Counted from the stretch's first letter, positions 40,367 through 53,024 are shown. The stretch is 64,000 nt of DNA from Setoptus koraiensis (GCA_048013815.1 CM106585.1:7130001-7194000); one strand, 5' to 3'. The notes: generated from the letters alone by a model not told the origin. Numbers and translations: made by a program.

Positions 40367-41449
40367 TTATTGTTGCTGTAGTTGTAGTTGCTGTTGTTTG
40401 ACAAGTATGCTATGTTGCTTGCATTGCTCTAATTTGTTTAATAATTTTTCATGCTTAGCTCGTTCCTCTGCTAATAGTGATTCGAGATCTTTGGATTTTT
40501 GATTGATTTGTCCTACATAGGTTGTCGCTTCGTGTAAAATTTGAATTCTAGGCGGTTTCTTAGTTGAGCTCCTCAATTGGGGCACTTGATCCCTTAAATG
40601 ATTGAAGGCACTTCTAAGATGATCTCTCCTTTTCCTTTCTGAGTCATTATGCTCCCTACTACGCTTGTTGTGCGTGTGAGGTACGTAATTAGGATGATGC
40701 CTATCAAGAATAACTGGCGAAGTTGGAGCTGACACTGCTGGTGATGAAATTGTTGATGATGATGCTGTAGATGACAGGGATGGTGTTACCAAAAGATTGT
40801 TGTTGTTGTTATTAATATTATTATTGATAAATTGTTGATTGTGTTGCTGTGATTCTAGTTGTGTTGGTTGGTGCTGCAGATGTTGCAGTTGCTGTTGTTG
40901 ACGTATTTGTAGTTGTTGCTGCTGCTGATCTAATTGCTGTTGTTGATGTTGAATTTGCTGCAATTGTAACTGTTGTTGTTGCTGATGTTGTTGCAATTCA
41001 TGAGGATCTGGTGTTGATGATGATTTAAATGAAGATGCCGTAGATGATAGCGATGGAGGCGTAATCAAAAGATTGTTATTATTATTAATCAGTTGTTGAT
41101 CGTGGTGTTGTTGTTGTTGTTGTTGTGTTGTTACTAGTGGTTGTTGTTGATGTAGTTGTTGTAGTTGCTGTTGCTGATGTAATAGGTGTTGCTGTTGTAG
41201 ATCTAACTGCTGATGGTGTTGTGATTCGTGAGGATCTGGTGTTGTTGGTGATGATATAGTTGAGGTGTGGTCTTGTGTATGATAAATGTAATTTATGGAA
41301 AATAAGTTTGTAGCGTTAGACATGTTAGCTAAGTGGTTATTTGTTTTGCTGCTGTGTCTCTCATCGCACATGCCGGACCACATACAATCGTGAAACATAA
41401 CTGGCCCATCATCGAATAAGAGGTCATAATAGTAGGGTGAGCCCATCAT
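40367..41449 (-). CDS. Myc: Myc transcription factor (bHLH-zipper), Q-rich
   Basis: Max-dependent E-box-binding activator of growth genes. 360 residues, one exon, two adjacent ATGs at 41449 and 41446. The N terminus PYYYDLLFDD resembles Myc box 0 (PYFYCDEEENF). DCMWSGM at 21-27 is Myc box II (QDCMWSGF in vertebrates), the TRRAP-binding element. Two Q/N-rich repeats follow, each ending LLITPPSLSSTAS or LLVTPSLSSTAS and each beginning near PDPHE. From about 262: KRSREHNDSERKRRDHLRSA (basic region), FNHLRDQVPQL, RIQILHEATTYV (helix 2), then a leucine zipper with leucines in heptads to about 345. Max and Mnt relatives lack box II, so Myc is the best call. Box I is not in its usual place before box II. 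Confidence 0.85.
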   Translation of the reverse strand: MMGSPYYYDLLFDDGPVMFHDCMWSGMCDERHSSKTNNHLANMSNATNLFSINYIYHTQDHTSTISSPTTPDPHESQHHQQLDLQQQHLLHQQQQLQQLHQQQPLVTTQQQQQQHHDQQLINNNNNLLITPPSLSSTASSFKSSSTPDPHELQQHQQQQQLQLQQIQHQQQQLDQQQQQLQIRQQQQLQHLQHQPTQLESQQHNQQFINNNINNNNNNLLVTPSLSSTASSSTISSPAVSAPTSPVILDRHHPNYVPHTHNKRSREHNDSERKRRDHLRSAFNHLRDQVPQLRSSTKKPPRIQILHEATTYVGQINQKSKDLESLLAEERAKHEKLLNKLEQCKQHSILVKQQQLQLQQQ

Positions 41450-42002
41450 GTTGCCGTCGATAATGGTGGTTAGATGGTTAGTAATGGTGTTGGTATCGAC
41501 TGCTGCGTGTGCAAATGACGAATGAGCGTCCCAAGTTGCCCTCGCCGCTCTCTCTCTCTCGTTTTCTCGTTCGCTCGTTGGCTCGTTTTCTCCTCGTCGC
41601 GCTCGCTCACTGTGTTTGTGTGTGTGTGTATGGCCGTTGCCTCTGCTCTCTTTATGCCTAATGTGCTAGTAATGTGCTGCTTGTTGTGCTCGCTGCTGCT
41701 GCTGCTCTGGCTGTCGCGGCTAAAGGCTGTGAATGCGCTCTGACTCTCTCTCTATCTATCTATATATATGGTGAATTTTCGGTGCATTGTACAGCAATAA
41801 CTTGTAACCTGAATTGCAAGCCAAGAGAGCAATACGCACACACACACACACACACATTCACTTGCAACGATTATTCGGTCGAGCATGCGCAGCACAGCAC
41901 ACATTTCTATTCCATGTTCTATTCAATGTTGTGATGACGATAGGGAGAGGGATGAAGTGCGACGATGCCGACGCGCATTGTGACGCACCGCGCGTCCACC
42001 AC

Positions 42003-42051
42003 CGCCATCATCATCCCCATCATCCCCATCATCATCATCATCATCATCATC
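42003..42051. repeat. (CAT)n trinucleotide tract upstream of Myc
   Basis: CATCATCCC units pass into about seven pure CAT units. Confidence 0.8.
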
Positions 42052-42291
42052 AGACACACACACACAGTGAGAGAGAGAGCGCACACATTCTTCATTTGCA
42101 CATACTCTCATCATTATCATCTTGCTAGTCATCATCATCTTGCTCGTCATCATCATCATTTTGCTAGTCTTGGTCTCTCGCTCGCTCTGTGTGTGTCGTT
42201 CGCTCTCTCGCTCGCTCGCTCTCTAAACCCTAAAGAGCGAGAGTAAGTGAGAGCTGTTGCTTGTTTTCACAACACACTACAATTGTGCCCG

Positions 42292-42418
42292 TCCGTCTGT
42301 CCGTCTGTCTGCCTACGCTGTTTTGTTACTGCTCTTCGTGTGCGTGCGTGTGTGTGTGTGTGCTCATCTTCATCTTAATATCTCTGTCTGTGTATGCCTG
42401 TCTGTCTGTCTGTATGTC

Positions 42419-42449
<31 letters not shown>

Positions 42450-42450
42450 G
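42292..42450. repeat. (TGTC/CGTC)n tetranucleotide-rich region
   Basis: Two blocks of TGTC/CGTC units (42292-42315 and 42394-42450) surround a short GT run at 42349-42361. Confidence 0.75.
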
Positions 42451-44613
42451 TGTTCGCTCTCCAAGCTGCAGTCAAACTATTCAATAGAGTGTGCTATCGG
42501 GCTCATGCGCAGTGCAGTCGTTTGTTAGTTGTGCCAGTCGGGAATGGCGCAACAACAAGATGTGTTTGCAACTAGCTTTTGCTCGCCGCTCGTTTGTTCT
42601 CTCTCTCTCTCTCCCTCCCTCTCCCTTGTTCAACTATCCAGCCAGCCAGCCAATACACAGCTCGTAGTTGTAGAAAATACATAATTCTGATCAACTGCAA
42701 CTGCTGCTGCTCAAGCGACTGCTGCTGCTCGAGCGACTGCTGCACTTCGGCTGATTCGGCTCGTCTCGCGGCAACAGCTCACAACGGCTCACCAGGCTCG
42801 ATTGTCGAGTGAGTGTGCGATAAGCGCGCACAGCGAGCCAATGATACGATGCACCGAGTTTATGAGCAGCAGCAGTGATGAATAGCTATAGAAAGTAAAG
42901 GCAAAGTTGAGAACATTAGCTCGCTTTCGTTCAACTTCAACACTCGCTTGCGCTGCGACTAGCAATCAAATCGCCGCCTGTCTGATTGTGCCTCCATTAT
43001 CGTGACGCCAATCGCTGGGGTCGAAACGGGGTCCGTCGTTCGTTTACGCGACGAGGGCCAATTCATGTCTTGCTTCACTCTACTTTCGCTCCATTTTCCA
43101 TTTAAGTTGCCAGCCCTTGTGTTGTACAGACTAGTGGCAATCGGCGGAGTTGGGCTCGCTGGAGCCAAACGAGCCGCAACAACAAGTTGTTTGCTCTGGC
43201 TGCGGCCTCTGTTGTGCCAGTTGCAACTCTTTCGCCCCATCTTGTTCGACGCTATTGAGTCGGTACAATGGAGCCACGCAGTCAACGATTGCACAAATGT
43301 TCTGTGGGGGGCGATACGTGATTGGGGGCCGTCGTGCGCTACGAGTCGCCACAATTCGATCGAACTTTCGCTCGTCGCCACAATTCGATGGCCTCACGCT
43401 GGCCAAGATGGCGGATTGTTGGTAATAATTTAGATTGATGGGAGTCGACCAAATCAATTATTCTATTAGGCGGACAACTAACCGCAGCCACGGCTGCACC
43501 AGTGCAACAATAATGAACATTGTTTGCACCAATTGCGACAATTTCCAGCCGTGTGTCTTATTATTACATTACTACACTATTATATTATTATATTATTGCC
43601 AATCAGATTATCTAATCAAATAATGGCTCTTGTTATTTTGTTGTCGATACTATTACTAACATGTAATAGTGTATGGTTTTATATATACTATTATTACTAT
43701 ACATTGAATATATGCATTGAATAGAATGGCCGGGTACACGTAGCAGGGAACACGGAGCACACAAGAGCACAGAAACAATGGGCACCCCGTTATCGCGTCA
43801 TCATTTGCTTCCAATGGGCACTAAAATCATCAACTGTCGCTTATCTCAATTATAAACCATTACAATGGAGAACACCGCGGAAAACGACAACACAATGATG
43901 GAGATGCTCTTTTTGATATAAAATTTACAATATACCCAACATTATCTCTCTGGTGAGCCATTGTTGTAGACTTATCATCTAATGGCACCGCTGTGATCGA
44001 CTGCTAATGGCTGCGTCCTCACATTATCATCACCACTACCATATACACTATACACCACTATGTACTATTCGCACATACCATCATTATATTACTATTATCG
44101 GCATCTTGATAATTATGTCTCATCTGATAAGTGCAAGTTCTCTATTGCAATTATACACCTCCCATATGACACTAGCAGTATTTTCTTCGTCAAGTATCGC
44201 CAACAATACGCCAACCGGCAATGGGCTTTTTGTTGTTTTTGTTTATGCACTCGGGAAATAAAACATATTTAGACATACGCTCACACTTATGTCTAACGTA
44301 TATATAGAGGCTGGATATATATTTTTATGATGGACACACCATAAACGACCATTGCGCAAAAACGATATTGATAACAATGTCAATCACATCTGGCAGTTAT
44401 ATGATGTTATAGTGGCTTACAGTTGGTCGATATTCGCAGGGACACTCAATACAACACCACAAAACTACCATCACTCTTTATATTCCATCACCATTACCAG
44501 TCAACAACACATACGTGTATTGTTAGACGAAAACCAATTGAACCCAAGATCACACACACAACAATCATTTTTTAATCATTAGGGCGCTAACCTATTGCCA
44601 CTTATTCCCACAA

Positions 44614-44619
<6 letters not shown>

Positions 44620-44654
<35 letters not shown>
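44620..44654. repeat. (CA)n microsatellite
   Basis: About 34 bases of CA dinucleotides, 200 bases upstream of the NAGA start codon. Confidence 0.85.
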
Positions 44655-44658
<4 letters not shown>

Positions 44659-44854
44659 ACAAGTGAACACACAATCGTGTTTAACTATTGAGAATTTATG
44701 TTTTATTCCTTTTGCTATCGACAAAACGATAATAGCAGCGAGTTATAGTATAGCAACATTCAATCGATCAGAAGAATACAGAACGAGACGATAGAGAAAA
44801 AAAATCAAATTAGCTCACACTCAATAATCTCAGACACAGTAGCTATCTTACAGC

Positions 44855-44968
44855 ATGAAGCCTGCAACAAGTGTGCAACTGGTGGCAATGGCGTGCTTAC
44901 TAGTTGTCTGGAGCACATCAACAATTGTTACTGGTCTCGATAATGGCTTGGCTAGAACGCCGCCCATG
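44855..44968 (+). CDS. Alpha-N-acetylgalactosaminidase/alpha-galactosidase (GH27), exon 1
   Basis: Lysosomal or secreted GH27 glycosidase that removes terminal alpha-GalNAc or alpha-Gal. Exon 1 encodes 38 residues: signal peptide with hydrophobic core LVAMACLLVVWSTSTIV, then LDNGLARTPPM, the family's start of the mature enzyme (LDNGL-TPPMGWLAWERF). It ends at ATG followed by GTAAGT, phase 0. The next exon begins GWLAWERF, so the join restores the PPMGWLAWERF signature. Later exons are 46396-46996, 52953-53024 and 63737 to beyond the window. Confidence 0.9.
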
Positions 44969-46395
44969 GTAAGTGTGCAATAAGTGGTAGATCTTATTCA
45001 CTACTACTGCTAATGAGATCAACTATTCTCATTAAATAATTTCAACTCGACTTTGGCAAACACTTACACTCACAAGCACACACACACACACACACTCAGA
45101 CACACTCATACTCCGACTCGCTAATGGTTTAGAATGAACTGGCACAAATTTAAAGATCTATCAGGGCAATTGTTGCTATTTATCTTGATCACAAGGAGAT
45201 TTGCATAAACATGAACGGCGGCAGCAACAGCGGCGTGTTCCAGTATAGCTTTATAATAGTCTAAAATCAACCTACCACTATTATAGAGACACGTTTCATC
45301 TACTATTGACAATACGCTACAGAGCTAACATCTTGGAGTCAACAACATGTTTAGTGTGTGTCTGCGATTGTGCTCTTGAGTTACGTGTGCACCATAATTC
45401 CAGAATCAACACTATCATCAATGGTGATTATCGGCGATTAGAATATTTTCCGCATCAAAAGATGGAATCAGCGCAATGCATATGCGCTACTAGCGAGTGT
45501 CCAGCGTGTTTGGTAGTTCGCCGAGATTGGTTGAAATTCGCCCAAGGGCGCTCAAAAATTTCAATGGCAACTCTTTGATTAGCCGAGAGACAGAGAGACT
45601 ATGGGAGTCGATACTTGTAGTGTCCATCAGTTGCACACTTAGCGCCAGTTCGAAGACTCAAACTGCAAATGTGGTCGTACCATTTCTAGATTGTCGTCCT
45701 CTCTGTGAGTGTAAGTGTGTAAAGTCAGACAGACGAAAACGTAAAGTAGACAACGGAATAGCAACAACAGCAACTGATTTCCAAAACTCTCGAACCACAG
45801 ACGACACACACATGTGTAGTGGACGGTGGTGTCGAAAATGCTGCCACAAACAACAAACGTTCTCTTGTTGGTGTAACATAATCAATGTATGTTATGACAA
45901 TGTATCAACCACAATGTGTCGATTTATCTGTTCCGATCAGAGTGTTGGAACATGTGTGCACTCTTGTTTGTTCATCTTCATTCATCTTATTGACATGCTC
46001 GACCATACTCCGCCCCTAGACGTTCGCTCTCGCTAATCCTTCTTTAATATTCATTTAATCATTCTTATCTCTATAACACTTAATACGCCATGCGTCTACT
46101 TGGCTCTTATTGTTGTTGTTGCCGTATTAATTTTTCCATCAATAATAGCTCAACAACAACAACAAGGGAATCATCGAATTGAACGCATGAGCATCATTAC
46201 CGGTGCCTTGTGGCGCTTCTGTCAACACGCTGCTAACGATGGTCGTCTCTCGCATGATCTCGAACAGGAATCAAAAATCATTCGCGCTCGACTAACCTAA
46301 TCTAAAAACCCAATCTAAAGCCTTGTAATCCAACTATAATCTAATACCATTGTCTCCTATCGTCTGTTTATCCTTCACTCACATAATATCATCAG
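44969..46395 (+). other. Intron 1 of the GH27 gene
   Basis: 1427 bases from GTAAGT to TCATCAG. No nested gene is supported; the short open frames inside have no recognisable domains. A (CA)n tract lies near 45078-45096. Confidence 0.7.
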
Positions 46396-46996
46396 GGTTG
46401 GCTAGCTTGGGAAAGATTTGTTTGTGAGCTGGACTGCGCCATATACCCCAACGAGTGCATCAATGACAAATTGTTCAAGGATATGGCGGACAGGCTAGCC
46501 GAGGACGGGTACGTTCAGGCGGGTTATCAGTACGTCAACATTGACGATTGTTGGTCGAAGCGCGACCGCGATCCCAGCACGCTTACCCTTGTACCCGAGT
46601 ACGATCGCTTTCCCGGTGGCATAAGAAAACTGGCCGATTACGTGCACGGCAAAGGCTTGAAATTGGGCATCTACGGTGACTGTGGAACGTATACGTGCCA
46701 AAAGTTTCCTGGTCAGCTAAAGTACGAGACAAATCTAACAGACAACTACTTTGATATTGACGCACAAACTTTTGCCGAATGGCAAGTTGACTCGTTCAAA
46801 TTCGACGGTTGCTACCTGGACCCGATGAAGGCCTCAGAGGTGTGTCCGTACATGTCGAGAGCGCTCAATAGCACCGGCCGGCCAATATTGTTTGTATGTA
46901 GCTGGCCCTTTTATGAGATGTACGCTCACAAAAAGACTGATTTCAATATGGTCAAGGAGAAGTGCAATGTTTGGCGTTACTTCGACGACATCGAAG
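46396..46996 (+). CDS. GH27 glycosidase, exon 2 (most of the catalytic barrel)
   Basis: Encodes residues 39-238 of the enzyme. GWLAWERF, GYQYVNIDDCWS, RFPGGIRKLADYVHGKGLKL and LGIYGDCGTYTCQKFPG are the first strands of the barrel. FKFDGC holds the nucleophile Asp175 (human NAGA Asp156). WRYFDDIE holds the acid/base Asp236 (human Asp217). The substrate-recognition loop reads CSWPFY: Ser207 agrees with N-acetylgalactosaminidases (SWPAY) rather than alpha-galactosidases (EWPLY), but Phe210 replaces the small Ala that accommodates the N-acetyl group. Substrate choice is therefore uncertain. The exon ends at GAA G followed by GTAAGT, phase 1. Confidence 0.92.
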
Positions 46997-49900
46997 GTAA
47001 GTAATTGGACACTGTCTCATTGTTGGCGAAAATACGTTGACAGACTAAGCAGGTTTATCGGCGCCAGCAGCATCATCATCACCAATGTCGTACATGGTCA
47101 TCATCATCGTGTGTCGTTGAACCGTCTCTTCTATTTGTGGCTGTCGCGTTGTATAATAGAATCAATATTTGATTGTTGACTCAAGCAAACAACACTAGAC
47201 AATAGTCGCCGCCGCCGCCTCCATTATGTATGGCTGGTATTTCGGCAAAAAGTTATGATATCATACAGTACATTGATTGACACTCCAATTGAGATTGCAT
47301 TCAACAAGAGCGCTCAAGTGTAGATGTTGCTGCTGATTGGCCGGCGCATTAATTAATTGTGACAGTAGTAGATTGATCTCTCACTCAAATGTGATGTCTT
47401 GTCTGCTTAGTTGGCAGGGAGTGCTCCGTGGTGAGCGAAGACAATTTGCTCCAGAGCCACTCTAGATGACATTGGGCATAATGGCGACAAATGTTTGCTT
47501 GTTTGCCCAGAGCTGTTGCCTTTTGCCAAGCGTCGCCGTCGTGTTATTGACGGCGGCGGCGTATAATGCAGCAAGAGCAATGGCTAGAGATGCTAGTTGT
47601 CTAGATCGCACAACAATGTATTGCGATTAAGTTCCAGCCAATTGGTGATAATCATCGCTAAACATTTTAATTAATTTGAATATCCATGTACATGAGAATT
47701 CATAGACACATGCACTAACTGTAGTAGGGTGTTAGTACATGTGAATGCAAATGTGCTTGCCCAAACGGAGAATTTAAGAGAAAGCCAAATAGTGATTCAT
47801 GCGAAAATGATCCGCCTTTGTTTCTGTGTCTCTCTGCTCTGTGTAGCGCTATCTGTTGCGACGACGATGATACTACTCCAATGCGACACTAAAAATATGA
47901 GCAATTTGTTGTTGTGTCACAAAGCTACTACCCAGCTATCTGGTCGTCTCTTCAAACCCGGCTGTGTCATTGTCCTTTGAGCCCCCCTATATGAAGCCTC
48001 TCTCGATGCACTCTCTTGCGAGCAGGCACCTCTGTTGTCTGTTGTTCACTTGAGCATATAAATCGAGCATAAATTGCCCAGACGGGCGCCTCTTGCTCTA
48101 TAGCTAGACGCAACACGGCATGATGTAACTCATATGATATAATAAATGAGGCCCACTTTGTGTTGTTTGGCCGTGTTGCTGAGCCGCAGCCACAGACGAC
48201 ACAAACAGACAAGGATGAGGCGCTAATGTAGCGCGCTGACATGTGTGGGCATCAATCATCACGAGTGGCTTTTGTTGAAATCGGCTCCAAAATTCGGCAA
48301 ATATCCGTGTGTTTGTTACAGTGATGTAACCTTTGCCCGCATGTGTGCTGGCATCGGTGATGGACACGTAGCGCCGCCGATATGAGTTTATATGATGATA
48401 TGAGCCGATATGATTCCCAGTGAGCCAATGTCCGATGTCTGAATTGAACTCGAACCAAGCCGCCTCTCAGTGGGCCATTGTTCTTGTTTGGCGTTGGAGT
48501 GCCGCTAACAGCCGCTATTTGGACGCCCGTTGATACTTGTTGCCGTTGCGGCCAGGTACCAAACCAAGCTGCAACGAGCGCTGTTTCGTTTTAGCTCCAG
48601 CAGCGCCGAATTGAGACGTGATATGTCCAGTCTCTCTCTATCTCCAATGGAGCGGTGGCGGCGGCGGCGGCACGGAGAGAGGGTTGCAAGTATGCGGGCG
48701 CGAGCTGCCAGTGCCCAGTGACGGACAGGCGGCCCGATTTGTGGAAGATGGAATTCAATCAACAAGCGACTGACGTCCGTCAAACTGTTGGCCGTTGGAG
48801 CTGCGCCCATTCTTAATTAGCAGTGGCAGCGCGCATAGCGACAAAGAGAAGCCGCTTGGCTTCTTTCGCTTGATTGGCGAGTTCGCAGCCCGGCAGCCAG
48901 CAGCAGCCCCATTGTTGTGAGTCGTATTTGTTGTATGTGTGTTGTGGCGTACTAGTTGCGAATTTGTTAGTGCTGCTCGAACGATGCCAATGAGTTGGCT
49001 GTGTTGTCGTCGCTGCCGTTATATTAGCACATCCGGAGTAGCGATCGGGCCGCGGCATAGCGACAGTGCTGCGCCCCTCAACGACACAATCAGCGCCAGC
49101 CATTGGGCGATCTCAAGCAAGTTGACGGGCCAGATAGTTGATTGGCGACACTTTTGATGCACGAGACAAGACGGCGCTGACAAGCGAGCTGTTTTGGGGC
49201 TGTTGCAACGGTTGCAGCCAATGGGAGTGAGTTGGCGTGCTTGAGAGAGGAGCAAGTGGAACGAAAGATAAAAACTCGCTAGACAAACATAACACACAAA
49301 TGTTGGCAGTGTTGGTCGGTAGTATACATTGTTCAGACTAACTGTTACATGTGCAACAATGGCGTCGTCGTCGGTGTTGTTGTTGTTTGTTGTGGCTGCT
49401 GATGTGGGACAACAAACAACAACAGTGACTGCAAACACTGCCAACATAGAGACAACAAGTTACAAGCTAGTCGCAACAAAGCGCAAATTATTTATCGCCA
49501 TTCGCTGCCGTATTAATACAGTATATATTTATAAATAATACAATAATATTGGTAATTTAAACAATGTTGCCATTGTTATTGTTTGCACTGTCCCATGCTG
49601 TTCATCACCGGCATTAATTACTGCGAAACTGCTGCAACTGGCAATGGACGACAAACAACAACAATGGTGCTGCCTCTCCACCAGTCAGTATTTATATCAA
49701 ATTAATTCTGTCTGCGAACGGCGGAACTTGATCGGCACCACGACGACGACGACGACTATGCAAGCATATCCTACTAAATGACTAACGAAGCGGCGGCCAC
49801 ATGAGTTTATGATTGACCGGCAGCCCGGCTGGACTTTTGCGGCTCTATTTGCAACGCGACGCGCACCACAAAACGCAGCCTGTGTTTGCCCAAACTGCTA

Positions 49901-50354
49901 CTTACTCGTTAAACTTACTTGTTAAACTCGATTGTTAAAACTTGATTGTGTTGTTAGAAGTTACTTGTTAAACTGGCCTGGCCGCCGACGACAGACACCG
50001 AGCGTGATGAGACCCGCTGACATGTGAAGAGAGGGCCAAACATTGTAAATATTGTGAGAGAGCAAAACGCGAGCCAGCCATTGCCGGCCAGAGGCCCATT
50101 GTGTGTGACAACTTGTCACATCTTAATCTAATTCTGGCTCGCTTGCTCCGTGTGATTGATATGTCATATCATGTGTGTGTGCGACTGTCATGCTGTCATA
50201 CTGTCAAACGTGGCCAGGCCGGGCCAGCTCGAGAGGCCGGCCAAGTGATGATAAGTTGACACTGACGACAATGAGCACCCTACTATTTGACTGTTCTCAT
50301 GCCACCATAATTCCCACAAGCATAATTGCACTCAATTCAGCATTAGTCGCATTC

Positions 50355-50390
50355 TGTCACAGTGGCTGTCACAGTGGCTGTCACAGTGGC
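50355..50390. repeat. 12-base tandem repeat, three exact units
   Basis: TGTCACAGTGGC three times, each holding the imperfect palindrome TCACAGTG. Confidence 0.8.
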
Positions 50391-51619
50391 GCAGAGAGCA
50401 ACCACAGAATGAGTGCAAAGTCAATCAACTCTCTACGCGCCGTCAACTTGGCCGCTTTTGCCGGTTCCGGCCACTCGCAAGTCCACGGCCATTGATTAAC
50501 CTGGGGCCGCGCGCGGCTTGACCGCTCTCTGGCACAGCTGATATCAGCCAGTGTAACAGCTGATATCCGCTGGAACAACAGCTGATCAGGTTAGCCGGAA
50601 CCCTGGCGCAACTTGTAAGTGTCATCTGGTTTGAGATATACAGAGAGAGAGCCACCTTTTGGGCAACTTTCGACCAATTGTGGAGCGCCAAAACAGGGCG
50701 CGCGGGCGACAATGTGCACAGGTGACGATGAGCACGCGCGCGCGCCCTCACCTGTGCCATCGGCTGCAGCCTCAGGTGGCTGTGCCGGCCACTTGAGTGC
50801 CGGTCACCCGGCGAAGAGGATCGCGTGTTGCTGGGCGCAGCGAGGGGCTGGCCGGTAACGAGCTGACGGCCGGAGAATGGCCCAAGAGCCCATTCATTAG
50901 TTGGCCGGTTCGATCAATTCAATTGGTAATTCAATAGCACAGTAGTAGTGCCAAACTGGCGCGACGACAATAATGATGTCGATGCAACTAGCGGCCCGTT
51001 CATTTGGACAAGGCTGCAAGTCATTAGTGGGCCGACGCTGGCCCAAGATGCACCGTCGTTGTCTTTGGTGCTTGTGTTTATCTGCTTGCAAGCAAGTGAC
51101 AAAACACTACAACAATCGTCAGCCCGTGCCAGTGGGCGTGTTGGGCTAGCCTACCCTAGGCCAGGTATGCACACGAGCCGACCGGCCGGCCGGCCAGGTA
51201 AGGCGGTGGCGGCCGTGGCGGCAGCTGCAGCCGGCCGGCCGACAATATCTGGCCGGCCGCCGCTATCTAGTGCGGCGTGTGCTGGCGTGTGTTGGGGGCT
51301 AGCCGATATAGTGGCCATTTGTTTGTTTGTAGCGGGTAGTAGCTGATAGTGGCAAGCAATTCATCATCTACGCCAACGTATAACTGTGATTTTGTGCCCC
51401 GACCGGAACATCTGGCCGCATCCCGCCACACGCACACCGTTGCCGCTGTTGCGACCGTTGCAATAAACAATGCACAGGTGATGTCTATCTGATCTGATTG
51501 ATGGTTGATGGGTAATTGAGATTTGTCACAGGTAGAGCCGCGAGAGGCACGCGCTTGTTGCGGGACTTGATTAATCGTGCCGGCCGACCGACAGCGAGCG
51601 CCCGACAGCGAGCGGCCCG

Positions 51620-51682
51620 CAACCGACAACCGACAACCAGCAACCGACAACCAGCAACCGACAACCAGCAACCGACAACCAA
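51620..51682. repeat. 14-base tandem repeat
   Basis: CAACCGACAACCAG is repeated about three and a half times after a short irregular lead-in. Confidence 0.75.
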
Positions 51683-52012
51683 CGAGCGACTGCAGTCAAA
51701 ACGAAGCCGTCGACAAAACTGGAGCAGCTGCTCCAGTTCGGACTGGCCGGCAAATCTGGCCGCTTGTCACACCGATTAACGGCGCGCGTTATAACTTTTT
51801 TGCTCGCCTTATCGCTGAAATATTCGCTGTTCTATTGTTTTTCGCAAAAATGGCTCTTGTCGGTTGTTGTCGGTTGTTGTGCGCACTTAAGGTGGGCCAA
51901 TTATTGTGTTGGCTCGCATGGCATTGGCCTCGTTATCCCGTGAGTGGCGCAACGGCGATAGGCATCTCTTGCGCGTGTCCACCCCGGACAGTGCTCGCGC
52001 CAACAGCGACCG

Positions 52013-52075
52013 GCCAGCCGCAACCAGCCAGCCAAACCAGCCACAACCAGCCGCAACCAGCCACAACTAGCCACG
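52013..52075. repeat. AACCAGCCAC/AACCAGCCGC 10-base repeat
   Basis: About five imperfect units of AACCAGCC plus AC, GC or AA. Confidence 0.7.
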
Positions 52076-52573
52076 AGCGACGCAATTGGATCACGATATC
52101 GCACGTATCCAATAACAGCGCAAGTGGAGGCCTGATTTTGTGGTCGATAGCTGGTGATTGAGTGTGCCCGGCGAATCGCTCATTACTCATCGCTCATTAG
52201 CGAGTGTGCTTGTGCTGCGGTGTGTGCGATATGCGCGCAATGTGCGCGCCATGCCAGATGATAGACAGACACAGACACGTAATCAATAGCTTGGCGCTAT
52301 CGCCGATTGATTACGTCTGCTCCAGCTAGCAGCCTGCCGGCAACCAATAAATGTCGAGCGAACACAATTTGTGGCTCGAGCTTATTTATTATTGATATTG
52401 ATATATGAGATAGCGATAGTATTATCTGGCTGGCGATATAGAGCGCCGATAAGCGGCCACAAGTGCTCAACGAGTTGCCACCCAACAGAACATATGCGCA
52501 TATTGGCACAGCACTTGTGCCATTCGCATGACGCGTTACGCAACAAGCGACAGGCGGCTCGCGACTCTTGCGA

Positions 52574-52604
52574 GCCTTCACGAGCCTTCACGAGCCTTCA
52601 CGAG
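52574..52604. repeat. 10-base tandem repeat, three units
   Basis: CTTCACGAGC three times, followed at 52640-52680 by three copies of a TCTATTGAGCG-type unit. Confidence 0.75.
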
Positions 52605-52952
52605 CCGATCCGCTCAGCAGACGACGATATTGGCTCGTCTATCGAGCGTCTATTGAGCGTCTATTGAGCGTCTGTTGAGCTCGACAGACGCTCGACGAGC
52701 ATTAAGCGAGATATTATTTGAACTAACACAACTAACTCTCAATCTCCTCTCTCGACTGACCCAATTTCCCATAAAACACACACAAACCAACAAACATCAA
52801 CATGCAACTGATACGATATTGTGCCGATGCCGTGGATACTGTGGATATTGCGACGCGTTGCCATGGTGTGAAACTGATACGCACTCATACGCACATTCCG
52901 TGATAAATCAATGAAACGAAATACGCAACGTACCGCACACAAACGACAACAG

Positions 52953-53024
52953 ACTCGTGGCAAAGCGTGCTGGCAACAGTGGACTTTTTCATCAGAAATC
53001 AGGACACAGTGGTCAAATATCACG
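52953..53024 (+). CDS. GH27 glycosidase, exon 3 (72 bases)
   Basis: A small exon found by matching the protein family. After the G left by exon 2, it reads DSWQSVLATVDFFIRNQDTV then VKYH, matching DSWESVLSILNWFVEHQDIL of human NAGA. It is bounded by CAACAG upstream and GTAAGT downstream; both introns are phase 1, so the frame is exact. It connects to GPGHWFDPDQL of the next exon. A 24-codon exon between introns of 6.0 and 10.7 kb would be easy to miss in automated annotation. Confidence 0.9.

Larger units (their letters stand above)
41450..44854. other. Upstream region of Myc; intergenic with microsatellites
   Basis: No gene is supported over 3.4 kb between the divergent Myc and NAGA genes. 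The first 1.3 kb is rich in simple repeats: CA at 41836-41856, TCA/CCA at 42003-42051, TGTC/CGTC at 42292-42450, TC at 42598-42616. Further on are AT-rich TTA/CTA tracts at 43558-43600 and (CA)n at 44620-44654. Open frames in these tracts are periodic low-complexity sequence. Confidence 0.45.
46997..52952 (+). other. Intron 2 of the GH27 gene (6.0 kb)
   Basis: No nested gene is supported. GC content and CpG density rise sharply after about 48.4 kb. Minisatellites at 50355-50390, 51620-51682, 52013-52075 and 52574-52604, and numerous CAGGTG/CACCTG E-box words, suggest regulatory or fast-evolving DNA. Confidence 0.6.
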
